A DNA stretch of 64,000 nt from contig JAMCWD010000067.1 in assembly GCA_023475345.1 (NCBI GenBank), positions 62,001 through 126,000 of the forward strand, in the 5' to 3' direction. Made by a program: the position numbers and the translations under genes. The notes under the pieces are model-generated. The model saw only the letters and a program-made list of their open reading frames with translations. It was not told the DNA's origin and made no database searches. Origin of the DNA: Chloroflexota bacterium (GTDB lineage Bacteria > Vulcanimicrobiota > JAMCWD01). Positions 55,187-63,963 of this stretch are shown here, piece by piece; position 1 is the first letter of the stretch; every line of letters begins with the position of its first letter.

Positions 55187-55741
55187 ATGGTTGAGATAAG
55201 AAATCTGACCGGAGCCGAGATTCGTCCCCAGATTGAGAAGCCGGAAGTGGCGAAAAAGGGTGAAGAGGAATGCCCCTGCCCCGCTCCCAAGGACGTCTTC
55301 CAGAAAACGGCCGCAGCGGTAAAAGGATCTTTGGCGGCAGGACTCAGGGGAAGCGTGGAAGGCTTTGTATCCGGAGTGATGGGCGAACCCAAGAACAACG
55401 TTTCCAAGGTCGGCAAAGGCATCGTGCCCCTCGTCAACGTGATGACGGGAGTTGCCCTGGGGATGATGGTCGGCGGTCCTGTTGGCGCGGGCCTCATTGT
55501 GCTGGGCCTGGCGGGACTCCCCGGAAGCTACACTGCCTCCATTATCCACGGCGGCAAGGCGGCCCATGAGGGCCTGATCGCAGGGTGGAAAAATGGCGAA
55601 TACGACGCCGCGAAGGATGTAAAGGTGATGAAGGAAGAGGTAAAGAATTACTTCGATCTCCAGCCCGATCCTCAGCGCATTCAACGGAAGCACGACCACA
55701 TCATGCGCGAGACGTATAACTACTTCGACTTGAATAAGTAG
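55187..55741 (+). CDS. glycine-rich protein with a glycine-zipper-like stretch
   Basis: The ATG at 55187 has AAGGAGG 8 bases upstream. The 184-residue protein opens VEIRNLTGAEIRPQIEK, then a Cys-Pro pair (CPCPAP) and a long Gly/Ala-rich region (GIVPLVNVMTGVALGMMVGG, GAGLIVLGLAGLPGSYTASI), which could be a membrane glycine zipper. The tail is charged and Tyr-rich (YFDLQPDPQRIQRKHDHIM). I recognise no family. A strong terminator follows. Confidence 0.7.
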   Translation: MVEIRNLTGAEIRPQIEKPEVAKKGEEECPCPAPKDVFQKTAAAVKGSLAAGLRGSVEGFVSGVMGEPKNNVSKVGKGIVPLVNVMTGVALGMMVGGPVGAGLIVLGLAGLPGSYTASIIHGGKAAHEGLIAGWKNGEYDAAKDVKVMKEEVKNYFDLQPDPQRIQRKHDHIMRETYNYFDLNK

Positions 55742-55777
55742 TCTTAGAACTGATACCGGTTCGAGCAGAAGATAAAA

Positions 55778-55814
55778 CAGACGCCCGATTAATCCGGGCG
55801 TCTGTTTCTTTTTT
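55778..55814 (+). terminator. Rho-independent terminator
   Basis: CAGACGCCCG and CGGGCGTCTG form a perfect ten-pair stem with a seven-base loop, followed by TTTCTTTTTT. It ends the gene at 55741. Confidence 0.92.
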
Positions 55815-55866
55815 GTATGGGAAGAGGAATGCGGAGCGCTCTCCAGGGGGTTCCCGCCTTCGAAGC

Positions 55867-55945
55867 TGTCTAAAAAGTAAGAGCGCGGTTTCCGCGCCCG
55901 TTTAACCCTTGCCCTCCGGGTGAGGGTTGGGGTGAGGGTTTAAAT
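55867..55945. repeat. REP-like repeat block
   Basis: GAGCGCGGTTTCCGCGCCCGTT (in two parts GCGCGG-TTT-CCGCGC) is an inverted near copy of the hairpin at about 17880. It is followed by GGGTGAGGGTT-GGGGTGAGGGTT, an imperfect tandem repeat. Such CCCTCACCC-type blocks are scattered in many genomes. The block lies between the terminator and the TIR-like gene. Confidence 0.55.
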
Positions 55946-55957
55946 TCTCCATGTCCA

Positions 55958-57787
55958 TTAATTTTCAGGGAAATATTTATGAATAAGAGCAACAAATCTA
56001 GAATCTGAGCGAATTGCAGCAAGACCAGGATCTGAATAAATATGATCTTTCGGAGGATATTTCATGGCTTCAAACGCTTTTGTAAGCCACAATATTGCTT
56101 TATCAATATCCCCTTTCATCGCGTAAAGACATGCCAAGTTGTATGAACCAAAACCCAATTTGATTTTTTCTGCTTCAAGAAACTTTTTTTCTGCATCGTC
56201 AAAGAAAGCATATCTCTTTTTTCCTTCGGAAATTAAAGCTAAATTTAACAATGAACTTCCCCAATTATTCCATGCCTCATATTTATTTGAATTAATATCA
56301 ATTGCTTTCTGAAATTTGTCAAAAGCTAGTTCAAATATTTTTTCGTCTTTTTCATTATAGCCTATCTCGCTTAAAACAGAACCCCAGTTATTCCAGATAT
56401 AATAATCACTAGAATTAATACTTTGTGCGAATTCATAATGTTTTAAAGCCTCTTTCAACAACTCTGAAAATTCTTTCAATAAAGACAAATCTTCTTTCAA
56501 ATGACCCAACCAAGCTAACGCATTCCCCATATTATAATGGGAGTGGTAAAAATCTGATTTTATATCAATTGATTCTTTGAAATTTTCAATGGCTTCGTTC
56601 AAAACCACCTCGGCTTCATTCAAAAGCCCTTTATCATATTTAGATCTCCCTAATTCCGCAAGTGCTGCGCCCAAATTATTTAATACCACATAATCATCTG
56701 GTTTTATTTTTTTAGCTTCACGATGCTTGTCAATAGCCATTTCGATTAATTTAATATTTTGTTTCCACATACCAATGTTCCATAAAGAATTCCCCCAGTT
56801 ACCCAATGCATTATAATAACTTGGATCTAATTTTATTGATTCCTTATATTTTCTTATCGCTAATGATAAACGTTTTACATCTTTTTTTTCCAGGCCTATT
56901 TTAGCAAGTCCATTCCCCCAGTTATACCAAGCTTCACTCTTGGTAGGCCATGTTTCTGCCCCCAACTCACAATAATGTAACATTTTATCGTAATCTTCCG
57001 ATTTTGCATAGAAGCTTGATGCAATTGAATAAAAGATTAATGGTAATTTCAAGCTATTCTCTTTTGCATTTTTTTCAATATTTTCCAAAATTGATTCCAA
57101 ATTCTCTTGAGAATTTTCTACCTTGATTGTTGAACTTATAAGCTTACCAATATCTATCAATAATGAGTCTGGTATCTCTTTCTGCTCCTCTTGTATTTCT
57201 TTCTTGACTTCATTTTCGATTTCCGGGATAAATTTTAATATTTCGTTCTTAAATTTTTCTCTTATGTTTTCGGGGGATAAAGGATCAATAAATAATATAT
57301 GATTCCCTGCACAATCAGATAAATGTTTGTTCATATCTAATGGAGGGTTCGTTAATTTTGAGAAGTTTTTTTCTCCTAACCCGGAATGTTCTGATTTGTA
57401 AAAAAATAAACTTTGAATATTAATAAAAGCTTTATTTCCTTGTATCCATATTGTTGGTTTAGATTTGCCCAATAAATAACCCAACTCGAACAATACATTC
57501 GGCCTCAGTCCATCAAGAATTACAACTCCTAAATGGCAACCATCTACCATTTCATCAAGTTTTTTTAAATAATTCTCTCCAGAACGTATTTCATCTCCCA
57601 ATCTTCTAGTTTCATCTCCCAGTCTTCGAGGTTCAAAGTTATGGTCTATTAAGACTTTTTCTATGTTATCTAAAATCACATCAATATAATCGACATGACT
57701 ACGATCAGAATGAACAATAAAACACGAAAATGGTCTTAATGATTTTTCTTGAATACTCGTATTTTGTGATAAATTATCATCCGGCAA
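55958..57787 (-). CDS. TIR-like domain fused to TPR repeats, candidate defence protein
   Basis: Residues about 18-120 show a TIR-like/nucleotide-binding fold: SCFIVHSDRSHVDYIDVIL, DGCHLGVVILDGLRPNVLFELGYLLGKSKPTIWIQG, with a probable catalytic Glu101 in NVLFELG. A linker follows, then about ten TPR-like units from residue 245 to the end, many containing YYNALGNWGNSLW or WNNWGSVLSEIGY phrases. Proteins of this shape in prokaryotes can be NAD-cleaving effectors with a TPR sensor, but NADase activity is inferred. It starts at a TTG six bases after AGAGGTGA. The gene is A+T-rich against its surroundings and is bordered by REP-like DNA. A 21-base tandem duplication yields RRLGDETRRLGDEIR at residues 54-68. 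Confidence 0.75.
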   Translation of the reverse strand: MPDDNLSQNTSIQEKSLRPFSCFIVHSDRSHVDYIDVILDNIEKVLIDHNFEPRRLGDETRRLGDEIRSGENYLKKLDEMVDGCHLGVVILDGLRPNVLFELGYLLGKSKPTIWIQGNKAFINIQSLFFYKSEHSGLGEKNFSKLTNPPLDMNKHLSDCAGNHILFIDPLSPENIREKFKNEILKFIPEIENEVKKEIQEEQKEIPDSLLIDIGKLISSTIKVENSQENLESILENIEKNAKENSLKLPLIFYSIASSFYAKSEDYDKMLHYCELGAETWPTKSEAWYNWGNGLAKIGLEKKDVKRLSLAIRKYKESIKLDPSYYNALGNWGNSLWNIGMWKQNIKLIEMAIDKHREAKKIKPDDYVVLNNLGAALAELGRSKYDKGLLNEAEVVLNEAIENFKESIDIKSDFYHSHYNMGNALAWLGHLKEDLSLLKEFSELLKEALKHYEFAQSINSSDYYIWNNWGSVLSEIGYNEKDEKIFELAFDKFQKAIDINSNKYEAWNNWGSSLLNLALISEGKKRYAFFDDAEKKFLEAEKIKLGFGSYNLACLYAMKGDIDKAILWLTKAFEAMKYPPKDHIYSDPGLAAIRSDSRFVALIHKYFPEN

Positions 57788-58000
57788 ATTAGTTCACCTC
57801 TTAGAATCAAATATTCTTCTTTAGAAAAAGATTCCCTTGCTATTTGCCTGAATCACTTGAATTTTAATTTAAAGAACGACATATGTTTTCGAAAATAAAT
57901 CAAGAAAATCGAATCCGACTTTTCAGACGGCCCCCATTGAAGGGGATCATCGTTATCCGGCGAAAATGACAGAAAAATTCAGAGAGGAATTCAGAAATAA

Positions 58001-59566
58001 ATGTCCAGGGAATGCTTCTACGTAACGACACCAATATATTATCCCAATAACGTGCCCCACGTCGGAACCGCATATACTACCATCGCGGCCGATTGTACCG
58101 CCAGGTTCCAGAGGATGCTTCGCGGAAAAGACAACGTGTTTTTCCTCACGGGCACCGATGAGCACGGCCAGAAAATCGAGCAGGCCGCAAGAGAAAAAGG
58201 CCAGGAACCCAAACAATATGTCGATAAGATAGTCGCCGCCTTCCAGGAAGTGTGGGCGAGCCTCAATATCAGCAACAACGACTTCATCCGCACAACGGAA
58301 GAGCGCCACGAATCGGCATTGCAGAAAATTTTCCAAGAGCTCCTTTCCAGAGGGCAGATTTATAAATCGGAATATGAAGGACTTTACTGCATTCAATGCG
58401 AGACCTTCTGGCTCCCTTCTCAGCTTGTCGATGGCAGCAGGTGCCCAAATTCCGAGTGTAACCGGGAAGTCCAGTTGCTGAAAGAGGAAGGCTACTTTTT
58501 CAAGCTTTCGGATTATTCCGAAAGGCTCCTGAAGTATATCGAGGAATATCCTTATTTCATCAGGCCCGAATCGAGGAAAAATGAGGTCGTGAGCTTCATA
58601 AAACAGGGGCTTCAAGACCTCTGCATTACCAGGAAAAAGCTGGAATGGGGAGTCCGGGTGCCGGGAGATCCCGAATTCACCATTTACGTGTGGCTGGATG
58701 CCCTCTGCAACTATCTCACCAGCATCGGTTACCCCGAAAGAGATCCTGAGCTTTTCAAAAAGATATGGCCCGCAAATGTCCACCTCCTGGCAAAAGACAT
58801 CCTCCGCTTCCATGCCATTATATGGCCTGCAATGCTCATGGCGCTGGAGCTTCCCCTGCCCGACTGTGTTTTCGCCCACGGCTGGCTGGTCATGGGCGGC
58901 TACAAGGTCAGTAAATCAAATTTAAAGGGCGGCGCGCGGAACCTCAGGGAAATGATTGAAGAATACGGAGCCGATTCCATAAGATACTTCCTCCTGCGGG
59001 AAGGGACTTTCGGGCAGGATATGGAGTTCTCCGAAGAAGCCCTCATCAGAAGACACAACAGCGAGCTGGGGAACGACCTGGGCAACCTCCTGAACAGGAC
59101 TCTTGCCATGCTTCACAAGTACTGCGGCGGCATCGTCCCGGAGGCGGGAGATAAAAACGAGCCCGACGATGAACTGCTCGAAATGATGAAAACCGTCCCT
59201 GAAAAATTTAAGATCCGGCTGGAAAACCTGGAGTTCCGCCTGGCCCTGGAAACGTTGTGGGACCTCGTAGTCCAGCTCAACCAGTACGTGGAAAGGACTG
59301 CTCCCTGGCAGCTTAAAAAAGAAGGCGCGGCAGGCAAACTGAACACCGCTTTATATAACCTGCTGGAAGGCATACGGCGCGTTGTCATCATGGCGTACCC
59401 ATTCATGCCGGGATCGGCCAACAGGATGTTCAGACAGCTCGGGTACGAAACCCCGCTCGAAGATATCCGCTGGGACGAAATATATAATAACTTCATGAAG
59501 CCGGGGACAAAGCCGGGCAAGGGCGAGCCTGTATTTCCCAAAATCGAAGCTGAGCCTGCAGTTTAA
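58001..59566 (+). CDS. metG: methionyl-tRNA synthetase
   Basis: The class I synthetase charges initiator and elongator tRNA(Met). Signatures: TPIYYPNNVPHVGTAYTTIA with the HIGH variant HVGT, FFLTGTDEHGQKIEQAA, a zinc knuckle (YCIQCETFW, CPNSECNR), and the KMSKS variant KVSKS in GGYKVSKSNLKGG. The protein has 521 residues, without the C-terminal dimer domain. TAA lies immediately before the ATG, so no earlier start is possible. Ribosome site spacing is poor. It is followed by tatD after 8 bases, a frequent bacterial pair. Confidence 0.95.
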   Translation: MSRECFYVTTPIYYPNNVPHVGTAYTTIAADCTARFQRMLRGKDNVFFLTGTDEHGQKIEQAAREKGQEPKQYVDKIVAAFQEVWASLNISNNDFIRTTEERHESALQKIFQELLSRGQIYKSEYEGLYCIQCETFWLPSQLVDGSRCPNSECNREVQLLKEEGYFFKLSDYSERLLKYIEEYPYFIRPESRKNEVVSFIKQGLQDLCITRKKLEWGVRVPGDPEFTIYVWLDALCNYLTSIGYPERDPELFKKIWPANVHLLAKDILRFHAIIWPAMLMALELPLPDCVFAHGWLVMGGYKVSKSNLKGGARNLREMIEEYGADSIRYFLLREGTFGQDMEFSEEALIRRHNSELGNDLGNLLNRTLAMLHKYCGGIVPEAGDKNEPDDELLEMMKTVPEKFKIRLENLEFRLALETLWDLVVQLNQYVERTAPWQLKKEGAAGKLNTALYNLLEGIRRVVIMAYPFMPGSANRMFRQLGYETPLEDIRWDEIYNNFMKPGTKPGKGEPVFPKIEAEPAV

Positions 59567-59573
59567 ACGGCCC

Positions 59574-60350
59574 ATGTTGTGCGATTCTCACGCCCATCTT
59601 GACGATGAGGCTTTTTCCTACGATCTCGATTCGGTAGTCGGGCGGGCACAGGAAAGCGGCTTGAAATATATCGTCTGTCCCGGCACGGATATAAAATCGA
59701 GCAAACGGTGCCTGGAAATCGCGCTACAATATCCCGATGTTATCATTCCTGCGGCAGGCGTCCATCCTCACGAGGCAAAATCGTGGAACGAAAAGGCGGA
59801 GGCCGCCCTGGAAGATATTATCTCTTCCTGCCGGGTGAAGGCCATAGGCGAGATAGGGCTTGATTATCACTACGACTTTTCGCCCCGCAACGTCCAGATG
59901 GAAGTTTTCAGGAGGCAAATCCGCCTTGCCGTTAAATACAGGCTCCCGCTGATATGCCACCTCCGGGAGGCCGAAAGCGATTTTATAAAAATATTAAGCG
60001 AAGAAGCGCTCCCCTCCCCTCCGGGAGTCATCCACTGTTACTCCTCCGGGCCGGATTATGTTGACGAATTCCTGTCGCGTGGATTTTACATCGGCTTTAC
60101 GGGCGTCATAACTTTCAAAAAAGCCGACCGGGTGAAACAGGCATTGGGAAAGGTTCCGCTGGACCGCCTGCTTATCGAGACCGACTCCCCCTACATGGCC
60201 CCCGTCCCTTACAGGGGAAAACGTTGTGAGCCTGCTCACGCCGTCCTGACAGCCCGCGCCGCAGCCGATATCAAGGGCATATCTTACGACGAACTGGCGG
60301 CGCATACCACGGCAAATTTACTTGAAATGCTGAAAATGGAACAGCAGTAA
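59574..60350 (+). CDS. tatD: TatD family metal-dependent hydrolase
   Basis: The 258-residue TIM-barrel hydrolase has CDSHAHLDDEAF, AIGEIGLDYHYDFS, LICHLREAESDF and the late metal-binding LIETDSPYMAPVPYRGKR. TatD proteins are DNases or exonucleases in DNA repair and apoptosis-like processes. It is co-transcribed with metG. The 190 bases after it hold no recognised feature. Confidence 0.95.
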   Translation: MLCDSHAHLDDEAFSYDLDSVVGRAQESGLKYIVCPGTDIKSSKRCLEIALQYPDVIIPAAGVHPHEAKSWNEKAEAALEDIISSCRVKAIGEIGLDYHYDFSPRNVQMEVFRRQIRLAVKYRLPLICHLREAESDFIKILSEEALPSPPGVIHCYSSGPDYVDEFLSRGFYIGFTGVITFKKADRVKQALGKVPLDRLLIETDSPYMAPVPYRGKRCEPAHAVLTARAAADIKGISYDELAAHTTANLLEMLKMEQQ

Positions 60351-60541
60351 ATCTATTAAGTCCACTTTTTCGGGAGAAGATCAATTCAGCCTTAAACCTG
60401 CAAGATGCAAAACGAGTCCCCCTTGTTAAGGCCCGCGACGAGCTCGGCCGAGTCGGGGTTTGGGGGTTGTCGAGTTGTCTGCCTGCTGTGGAACGTATGG
60501 GGGATTTTATGCCGCCTGCCGGTTTTATCGTGCGAAAAAGA

Positions 60542-61318
60542 TCAGCCGAATTTTTTAATCCGGCCTGAAAGGTACAGGCAGCCCAGAGCCGCATTGTGCC
60601 TGGGATATTTCAATTCGACGACATCCCAGCCTTCGTCTTTCAAATATTTCAAAATCGCAATATTGGCTGCGACACCGCCTGCGAACAGGAGTTTTCCTTT
60701 CGGGAAACGTCCGACCATTCCGGCCACCCTGCGGAATATGCTGTAGTTGACTCCTGCGGCGAGGCTTTCCCGCGGTTCGCCCGAAGCCATGCGGCTTATA
60801 AGTTCTGTCTCGGCAAAGACCGCGCACGTTGAAGAAAGTGCCGCCGGGTTGAGATGATGCGCGCTTAACTCCCCGAGTTCCATGCCCAGCACCGCCGCCA
60901 TGTTTTCAAGAAACCTGCCGGTACAGGCCGCACAACGGTCGTTGCTGACGAACTCCGTCATTTTCCCGTTCCGCACGACGAGGAGCTTGCTGTCCTGCCC
61001 CCCGAGATCAAGCAGCAGGAAATCCGACATGCCTGTCTGGAGCACTCCCCCGGCGGCGTGGGCCTTCATCTCCGTTACTATTTCCACGCCTTCGAATCCG
61101 AGGCAGTCCCGGCCATAACCACAACCCGTCATGCCTGTGATGTTGTATGGGAGGGCACCTGGTTTTATGAAAAGTCCTTCTGTGGTGCGGCCGCAAAGCT
61201 CCCGGTAAAATTTCGGCGTATCGAAGATAAGGAAATCTAAAATTTTACCGTGTTCCGCGAAAGCCATTTTAACTGAGCGGCTCCCGACATCTATCCCCAG
61301 GCAGGCGTCCTTTTTCAT
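60542..61318 (-). CDS. BadF/BadG/BcrA/BcrD-type ATPase (2-hydroxyacyl-CoA dehydratase activase family)
   Basis: The 258-residue ASKHA ATPase has GIDVGSRSVKMAF as phosphate-binding loop, DLGGQDSKLLVV, and the cluster cysteines in NDRCAACTGRFLE and SSTCAVFAETELIS, plus GKLLFAGGVAANIAILKYL. These activators use an iron-sulfur cluster between two subunits to send an electron to a dehydratase or reductase, which is not in the window. This indicates an anaerobic lifestyle. It starts 2 bases after gltX. Confidence 0.93.
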   Translation of the reverse strand: MKKDACLGIDVGSRSVKMAFAEHGKILDFLIFDTPKFYRELCGRTTEGLFIKPGALPYNITGMTGCGYGRDCLGFEGVEIVTEMKAHAAGGVLQTGMSDFLLLDLGGQDSKLLVVRNGKMTEFVSNDRCAACTGRFLENMAAVLGMELGELSAHHLNPAALSSTCAVFAETELISRMASGEPRESLAAGVNYSIFRRVAGMVGRFPKGKLLFAGGVAANIAILKYLKDEGWDVVELKYPRHNAALGCLYLSGRIKKFG

Positions 61319-61320
61319 GA

Positions 61321-62772
61321 TCAGGATACGAAGCGTTCCAGGGCAGATACAACACGCTTTTTGATCTCATACGGCCCCAGGAGGGCTGCAGACGCAGCGA
61401 GATCCGGGCCGTGGACCTCGCCTATCAAAGCCGACCTGATGGGCATGTACAACTGCTTCCCCTTGAACCCCGTTTCGTTTTTCAATTCGGAAAGTATGAG
61501 CTTGAATTTTTCCGCGTCCATTGTTCCAAGACCTGACAGTTTCTCAATGAGCGATTTTAAAAGCGCGGCACCTTCTTTGACCGCGTTTTCGGCTTCGGGC
61601 GTGAATTCTCCGGGCGGAGAAATCAAAGGCCGGAGCAGTTTTACGGAATCTTCATAAGTATTCAGGCCGTCTTTCACAAGTTCGATTGCGGATATAATAA
61701 AATCTCTGCGAGCCTCAAGCTCCTGCCCGGACATCAGGCCGGAGGCGGCGATATAAGGAGCGCAGGATTCGAATATTTTTTCGGCAGGCTCGTTTTTAAT
61801 ATACTGGCCGCTGAGCCATGTTAATTTTATTTTGTCGTAAATCGCCGGGTTCTTTGCAAGGCGGGCCGGGTCGAAATTTTCGACGAGTTCCTGCAATGTA
61901 AAAATCTCCCTGTCGCCAGGGGGAGACCACCCCAGGAGAGCAAGGTAATTGACAAGCGCCGCGGGATGGTAGCCCTGATCCCTGAATTCGCTTACGGAAG
62001 TTGTCCCGTGACGCTTGCTGAGCTTGGTGTGGTCGGGCGCAAGGATCATGCTCACATGCCCGTATTCCGGAGGTTTTTCACCGAGCGCTACGAACAGCAT
62101 GACCTGGCGCGGGGTATTTATCAGGTGTTCGTCCCCGCGCATGACATGGGAAATTTTCATGCCCGAATCGTCAACTACTACTGCAAAATTATAAGACGGG
62201 ATGCCGTTTGATTTCATCAGGACGAAATCGCCGATAAGGCCCGCATCGAAAGAAACTTCGCCTTTCACCATGTCGTTGATGACGATAACGCCAGGCGGCA
62301 CTTTGAACCTTATGGTGGGCTCCCTTCCTTCGCCAGAAAGGCGGGCCTGCTCTTCTTCCGTCAGGTCGCGGCACCTGCCGTCATACCGGGGCGTTTCTTT
62401 CCGTGCGAGGGCTTCTTCCCTGCGCGCTTTCAATTCCTCTTCGGTACAATAGCATTTATAGGCGAGTCCCTTTTCAAGGAGATAATTTACCTTGCTGTTG
62501 TATAGTTCCAGCCTTTCGGTCTGCCTGTAAGGGCCGTATTCCCCGCCTTTATCCGGGCCTTCGTCCCAATCCAGACCGAGCCATTTCAGATCGTCGATAA
62601 TTTTTTTCTCGGAATCTTCCAGCCCTCTTTTTATGTCCGTATCCTCGATGCGGAGGATGAATCTTCCGCCGGTTGATCTTGCGAAAAGCCAGTTAAAGAG
62701 CGCTGTCCTTGCACCGCCGATATGGAGGTAGCCTGTCGGCGAAGGCGCGAAACGCACGCGAATATTTTCCAT
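61321..62772 (-). CDS. gltX: glutamyl-tRNA synthetase
   Basis: The 483-residue class Ib synthetase has RFAPSPTGYLHIGGARTAL, DLKWLGLDWDEGP and the KMSKS-type HTKLSKRHGTTSV. With the gatB gene in this window it may be a non-discriminating form that also charges tRNA(Gln), but that cannot be read here. It is followed by the activase-like ATPase gene after 2 bases. Confidence 0.96.
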   Translation of the reverse strand: MENIRVRFAPSPTGYLHIGGARTALFNWLFARSTGGRFILRIEDTDIKRGLEDSEKKIIDDLKWLGLDWDEGPDKGGEYGPYRQTERLELYNSKVNYLLEKGLAYKCYCTEEELKARREEALARKETPRYDGRCRDLTEEEQARLSGEGREPTIRFKVPPGVIVINDMVKGEVSFDAGLIGDFVLMKSNGIPSYNFAVVVDDSGMKISHVMRGDEHLINTPRQVMLFVALGEKPPEYGHVSMILAPDHTKLSKRHGTTSVSEFRDQGYHPAALVNYLALLGWSPPGDREIFTLQELVENFDPARLAKNPAIYDKIKLTWLSGQYIKNEPAEKIFESCAPYIAASGLMSGQELEARRDFIISAIELVKDGLNTYEDSVKLLRPLISPPGEFTPEAENAVKEGAALLKSLIEKLSGLGTMDAEKFKLILSELKNETGFKGKQLYMPIRSALIGEVHGPDLAASAALLGPYEIKKRVVSALERFVS

Positions 62773-62803
62773 TTTATGAGGGGCTCCTTTCGTAAAGGCG
62801 AAT

Positions 62804-63181
62804 TCAGTGTTTCCAGAATTCCCAGAATTTTTTGTCGGCTTCCGGCGCGGGGGTTACCCTGTCCAGGTACCACCACCAGTGGGATCTGGGGGGATCGTTC
62901 ACTATCTGGTATTGTTTGAAACTGTTGTGGCCGATTTCTTTCACCGCTGCTTCCTGGTTCTCGCGCAGGAGCTTGTCAAGCTCGCCTACCCTTCGCCACC
63001 GGTCGGTCAGGTCCAGGTCTTCTTCGTACTGAAGTTCTTCAAGCAGGTCCTGGACTTCGTCCCTGTAATAAAGCATGAGCGATGCGGCCAGGCCGTTTTT
63101 TCCAATATTGAAAACATAGCGCTGGTAATCTTCAATTACCTCGTCCAGGTAAGCAAGGAGTTCCTTAAGTTCAGGATCCAT
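62804..63181 (-). CDS. small acidic protein, unknown
   Basis: A 125-residue protein, all charged helices at first (LLAYLDEVIEDYQRYVF, LLEELQYEEDLDLTDRW) and ending in a Trp-rich tail (SHWWWYLDRV, FWEFWKH). No family recognised. It is set between ispD and gltX with spaces of 9 and 31 bases. Confidence 0.7.
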   Translation of the reverse strand: MDPELKELLAYLDEVIEDYQRYVFNIGKNGLAASLMLYYRDEVQDLLEELQYEEDLDLTDRWRRVGELDKLLRENQEAAVKEIGHNSFKQYQIVNDPPRSHWWWYLDRVTPAPEADKKFWEFWKH

Positions 63182-63190
63182 AATTTTCCA

Positions 63191-63946
63191 TTACGGCGAG
63201 TCTTTTGAAAAAGCCACTTCCAGAGGCTCAGACTCTTCCGTCGTCAGAACTTTTGATGCGCTTTCCCTGGCCCTCTTCAGGATGAGGTTCTTTGCGGCCG
63301 CTATGTCCTCGGCGGTCGTCAGCTTGATATTATCCAGGGAGCCGAGCACCACGTGAACATCATAAGGGAGCCTGCTGACCAGCGATGCCTCGTCGGTGCC
63401 GCGGTATCCGTCTTCTCTAGCTTTTTCGAAAGCCCGGACCAGGATTTCTCTCTTGAATGCCTGGGGGGTCTGGGCCGCCCATATACCTTCCCTGCTGAAA
63501 TTGTCCTGTATTATCCCGTCCTTTACTTTTTTAAGGCTGTCATGGACGGGATGGGCCAGGATAGCTGCCCCGTGCTTTTCAGCCTGGGCCAGGAGCCGTT
63601 CCAGGCGGAAGCTTGAAAGCATGGGCCTTGCGCCGTCATGAACCGCCACCAGGTCAACGTCTTCGGGGACTGTCCTGAGGCCGTTGAATACGGATTCCTG
63701 GCGGTTGGTGCCGCCTTCGACGACGGCTTTGATCTTTTCTATCCCCGGGGAATTTGCAAGTTCCATGTACTCTTTAAGATATTGTGAAGGCCCGACGATA
63801 ACGATGCCGTCAATGCCGGGAGATAACGAAAAGAGCCTCAGGCTCCACCACAACACCGGCCTCCCGCCGAGGGAAATGAGCATTTTATTTTTTACTTTCA
63901 TCCTGCGGCTTTTGCCAGCCGCGGTAACTATGACCCATGTTTTCAC
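63191..63946 (-). CDS. ispD: 2-C-methyl-D-erythritol 4-phosphate cytidylyltransferase
   Basis: IspD couples CTP to methylerythritol phosphate in the non-mevalonate isoprenoid pathway. The 251-residue protein starts WVIVTAAGKSRRMKVKNKML and has LVAVHDGARPM, IWAAQTPQAFKREIL and YRGTDEASLVSRL, all typical. The GTG start has only a weak GAGAG in front. It follows the PIN/TRAM-type gene, a common order. Confidence 0.94.
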   Translation of the reverse strand: MKTWVIVTAAGKSRRMKVKNKMLISLGGRPVLWWSLRLFSLSPGIDGIVIVGPSQYLKEYMELANSPGIEKIKAVVEGGTNRQESVFNGLRTVPEDVDLVAVHDGARPMLSSFRLERLLAQAEKHGAAILAHPVHDSLKKVKDGIIQDNFSREGIWAAQTPQAFKREILVRAFEKAREDGYRGTDEASLVSRLPYDVHVVLGSLDNIKLTTAEDIAAAKNLILKRARESASKVLTTEESEPLEVAFSKDSP

Positions 63947-63963
63947 TTGGATTTTCTCTCTCT

